A stretch of 16,812 bases of DNA from Candidatus Caccocola faecipullorum (GTDB lineage Bacteria > Synergistota > Synergistia > Synergistales > Synergistaceae): the NCBI GenBank assembly GCA_018716365.1, contig DVKA01000281.1:1-16812 (forward strand). Reading direction: 5' to 3'. Positions within the stretch are counted from its first letter, which is position 1, and each line of letters begins with the position of its first letter. A model generated the notes under the pieces. That model was not told the origin of the DNA, did no database searches, and was given only the letters and a program-made list of their open reading frames with translations. Shown piece by piece: positions 15,022 through 16,812 of the stretch. A program made the position numbers and the translations under genes.

Positions 15022-16388
15022 AAAAGCGAGCCGGAGCAGCCGCGCTGCTGAGGTTCGCCGCGCCGTCGCTTCTCGGCATCGCGGTCTTTCTCGTGCCGTT
15101 TACTCTGCACGGCGGGCCGAACACTCTGCTCGGCCATCTGAAGGAGGCGCTGCTCGCGCTCTTCGCGGGGCGCGAGCCGGAGCTCGCCGCCGCGGTTTCG
15201 ACCGCCGCCGCGGTGCTTGCGCTCGCGGCGAAATTTTTCCGTCCCGCGTGGATTGTGCGCGACGAGATACTCCACGAGAACCTGACCGGCGGCCCAGTGT
15301 GGTTTGCGGCGAGGGTGCTCGCGATGCCCGTCGCTCTCTGCGTCTGGCTCGGCGCGGGGCAGGCCGCGGAGCTCGGCGGATTCGCCGCCGCCTTCGTCAA
15401 GGAGGCTTCGTTCATAGTCTGCGGCATGACGCCGCGGCTCGTCGCGCTTGCGGTCGTCCTCGGCCTGCTTTCGCCGCTCGTCATGGACTTCGGCCTCGTG
15501 CAGTTCATCGCGGTCTACGCGAGTCCCGTCATGCGCCCGCTCTTCCGCGTGCCCGGGCGCTCCGCCGTCGACTGCGTCGCCTCGTGGCTCGGCAGCAGCT
15601 CGATGGCCGTCGTCTTCACCGCGAAGATGTACGATTCGGGCTATTACACGGGGCGCGAGGCCGCGGCGGTCGTCTGCGGTTTTTCGCTCGCTGGGATATA
15701 CAACATCTACGCCGTCGCGGAGCTTATGAACGTCGGCTACGCGCTGCCGCAGATTCTGCTCATATCCTATTCGTCGATGATTCTGCTCGCGGCCCTGCTT
15801 CCGAGGCTCGCGCCGCTCTCTTCCATACCGGACGAATATATCTCGGGCCGTTCGCGATACGCGGCGCGCGCCGAAGGACGCAGGCGCGGGATGCCCGTCC
15901 TGCGCTGGGCGCTCTTCCGCGGCACGGCGCAGGCCCGGCGCATGAACGCCGCGAAGTATCTGCGCGAGAGCCGCTATATAATCTTTTCTCTGATTTTCAG
16001 CACGGTGCCGCTGATGATAACCTTCGGGACGCTTCTGCTGCTCGCCGCGGATCTGACGCCGGCGGCGAAGCTCGTCGCCGCGCCATTCTCGGCGCTCTTT
16101 TTCCTGCTCGGCTCGCCGGAGTGGGAAATCGTCGCCGAGTCCGCGGTTTTCGCCTTCGTCGACCAGTACCTCGCCGCCGCCGCGGGCCACGCGCTTCTCA
16201 CCGAAGCCGGGCGCGTCTCATGCGTCTGCCTCTCCGTCGTCGGGCTGATAAACCTCACGGAGGTCGGCCTGCACGTCTGGCATTCGAGCATTCCGCTGAA
16301 GCTCTGGCAGATGGCGGCGGTCTACGTTATGAGGATAGCGCTTTCGGCGCTTGTCGTGATTCCCGCGGCGCGGCTGCTTTTCCCGTAG
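15018..16388 (+). CDS. YjiH family membrane protein (nucleoside-recognition Gate domains)
   Basis: This is a 456-residue polytopic membrane protein, near the usual length of the YjiH group. Roughly ten to twelve hydrophobic segments are seen, starting with a helix at 11-30 followed by the PFTLHGGPNTLLGHL stretch typical of the N-terminus. A central Gate-like region follows (about 145-245), with FGLVQFIAVYASPVMRPLFRVPG, a small-residue turn WLGSSSMAVVF, and TGREAAAVVCGFSLA. A second, similar hydrophobic half follows a basic cytoplasmic loop (SRYAARAEGRRRG, about 275-290). Proteins of this type are presumed transporters; the substrate is not established. The start overlaps the stop of the HicB-like gene (ATGA), so it is the last cistron of the coupled operon and could import what the dipeptidase and E1-like enzyme act on, which is inference. 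Confidence 0.88.
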   Translation: MKKRAGAAALLRFAAPSLLGIAVFLVPFTLHGGPNTLLGHLKEALLALFAGREPELAAAVSTAAAVLALAAKFFRPAWIVRDEILHENLTGGPVWFAARVLAMPVALCVWLGAGQAAELGGFAAAFVKEASFIVCGMTPRLVALAVVLGLLSPLVMDFGLVQFIAVYASPVMRPLFRVPGRSAVDCVASWLGSSSMAVVFTAKMYDSGYYTGREAAAVVCGFSLAGIYNIYAVAELMNVGYALPQILLISYSSMILLAALLPRLAPLSSIPDEYISGRSRYAARAEGRRRGMPVLRWALFRGTAQARRMNAAKYLRESRYIIFSLIFSTVPLMITFGTLLLLAADLTPAAKLVAAPFSALFFLLGSPEWEIVAESAVFAFVDQYLAAAAGHALLTEAGRVSCVCLSVVGLINLTEVGLHVWHSSIPLKLWQMAAVYVMRIALSALVVIPAARLLFP

Positions 16389-16409
16389 CGGCGCGCGCTA
16401 GGCTTTTTT
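16386..16409 (+). terminator. Weak candidate terminator between convergent genes
   Basis: The short stem TAGCG (16386-16390) / CGCTA (16396-16400) is followed after GGC by six T (16404-16409). It overlaps the yjiH stop and the 3' end of the convergent gene. It is much weaker than the other terminators in the window. Confidence 0.3.
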
Positions 16410-16812
16410 GATGTCGCCCTTCGCGCCGCCCGTTATGCGAAGCAGCTCGTCGGGCGCGACGGGGAAGAATGCGTGGTCCGTCCCCGCGGCAGCCCATACC
16501 GTGCCGTAGTTGAAGAGGTCCTCGTCGAGCAGCGTCTGCGGCTGCTCCGGGTAGCCGACGGGCGGCACGCCGCCGGGGCGGAAGCCGGACCATTCCTCGC
16601 ACTCCTCCGCGCCCGCGAAGGAGACGTGCGACGCTCCGAGCGCCCTTTTGACTTTCTTCGTGTCGACTTTGTTGACGCCGGACATGAGCGCGAGCGCGTA
16701 GGATTTTCCGTGGTTGACGCGCAGCAGTATGCTCTTGAGTATCTCTTCCTCGGGCGCGCCCACGGCCGCCGAAGCGTCGGAGACTGTGAAGATCGTCGCC
16801 TCCGTCCGTTTT
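16398..16812 (-). CDS. YbaK/EbsC-type aminoacyl-tRNA deacylase, 5' end outside the window
   Basis: At least 138 residues are present and the reading frame stays open to the window edge, so the N-terminus lies beyond 16812. An internal GTG at 16763 could be mistaken for the start, but the residues upstream of it (ATIFTVSDASAAVG) fit the family's N-terminal 'TxxxAAxxLGV' helix. Further features are EEEILKSILLR, SGVNKVDTKKVKRALG, SGFRPGGVPPVG (the conserved GGVPPxG loop) and AAGTDHAFFPVAPDELLRITGG at the end. Proteins of this fold remove a wrong amino acid from charged tRNA, such as Cys or Ala from tRNA-Pro; the specificity cannot be read here. It is convergent with yjiH, 9 nt apart. Confidence 0.88.
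   Translation of the reverse strand, partial: KRTEATIFTVSDASAAVGAPEEEILKSILLRVNHGKSYALALMSGVNKVDTKKVKRALGASHVSFAGAEECEEWSGFRPGGVPPVGYPEQPQTLLDEDLFNYGTVWAAAGTDHAFFPVAPDELLRITGGAKGDIKKA

Noticed and set aside
14835..16190. A 451-codon minus-strand open frame opposite the YjiH gene.
   Set aside because: It is Arg/Glu/Gln-rich with no domain, while the plus strand encodes a coherent polytopic membrane protein.

Overview
The window is GC-rich bacterial chromosome with tightly packed genes, short intergenic gaps, consensus-like sigma70 promoters (TATAAT, TTGACA) and strong GGAGG ribosome binding sites. It contains a UPF0182 giant membrane protein, a YedF/EF2568-type selenium-associated pair, a proline-racemase-family enzyme, an M19 dipeptidase and a YjiH-type membrane protein. 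Together these suggest an anaerobic amino-acid/peptide fermenter, possibly a Synergistota relative or a GC-rich clostridium. That placement is an inference from gene families, not from a marker gene. I saw no rRNA, tRNA, IS element, prophage or CRISPR array.

Layout. (1) 1-4260, plus strand: UPF0182 membrane protein, a small four-helix membrane protein 3 nt downstream, then a secreted protein of unknown function under its own promoter, closed by a two-way terminator. (2) 4306-5802, minus strand: a secreted small protein followed by an acidic TPR/ST7-like protein. Their promoter is divergent from a small membrane protein gene (6035-6319). (3) 6393-9290, plus strand: a promoter with both hexamers perfect, flanked and overlapped by two copies of an operator-like motif, drives a proline-racemase-family gene and an IlvD/Edd-family dehydratase that lacks two residues thought to hold the catalytic magnesium. 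(4) 9296-12716, minus strand: a three-gene operon of a CHASE4 sensor with a degenerate HD-GYP output domain, YedF, and an EF2568-type cysteine desulfurase. (5) 12917-16388, plus strand: a tightly coupled operon of an E1-like (ThiF/MoeB) adenylyltransferase, an M19 dipeptidase, an orphan HicB-like protein and a YjiH-type transporter-like protein. (6) 16398-16812, minus strand: a YbaK/EbsC-type deacylase running off the window edge.

How the genes may work together. Block 3 looks like an inducible or repressible two-enzyme pathway acting on a proline-like or hydroxy-acid substrate. Block 4 joins a membrane sensor to sulfur/selenium trafficking proteins that elsewhere accompany selenium-dependent molybdenum hydroxylase maturation. 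Block 5 couples an adenylating enzyme, a peptidase and a membrane protein by start/stop overlaps. No fully unprecedented system is proven here. The best leads are the altered IlvD-family enzyme with its tandem operators, the dead HD-GYP sensor in a selenium/sulfur operon, and the zinc-less E1-like enzyme in a dipeptidase/transporter operon.
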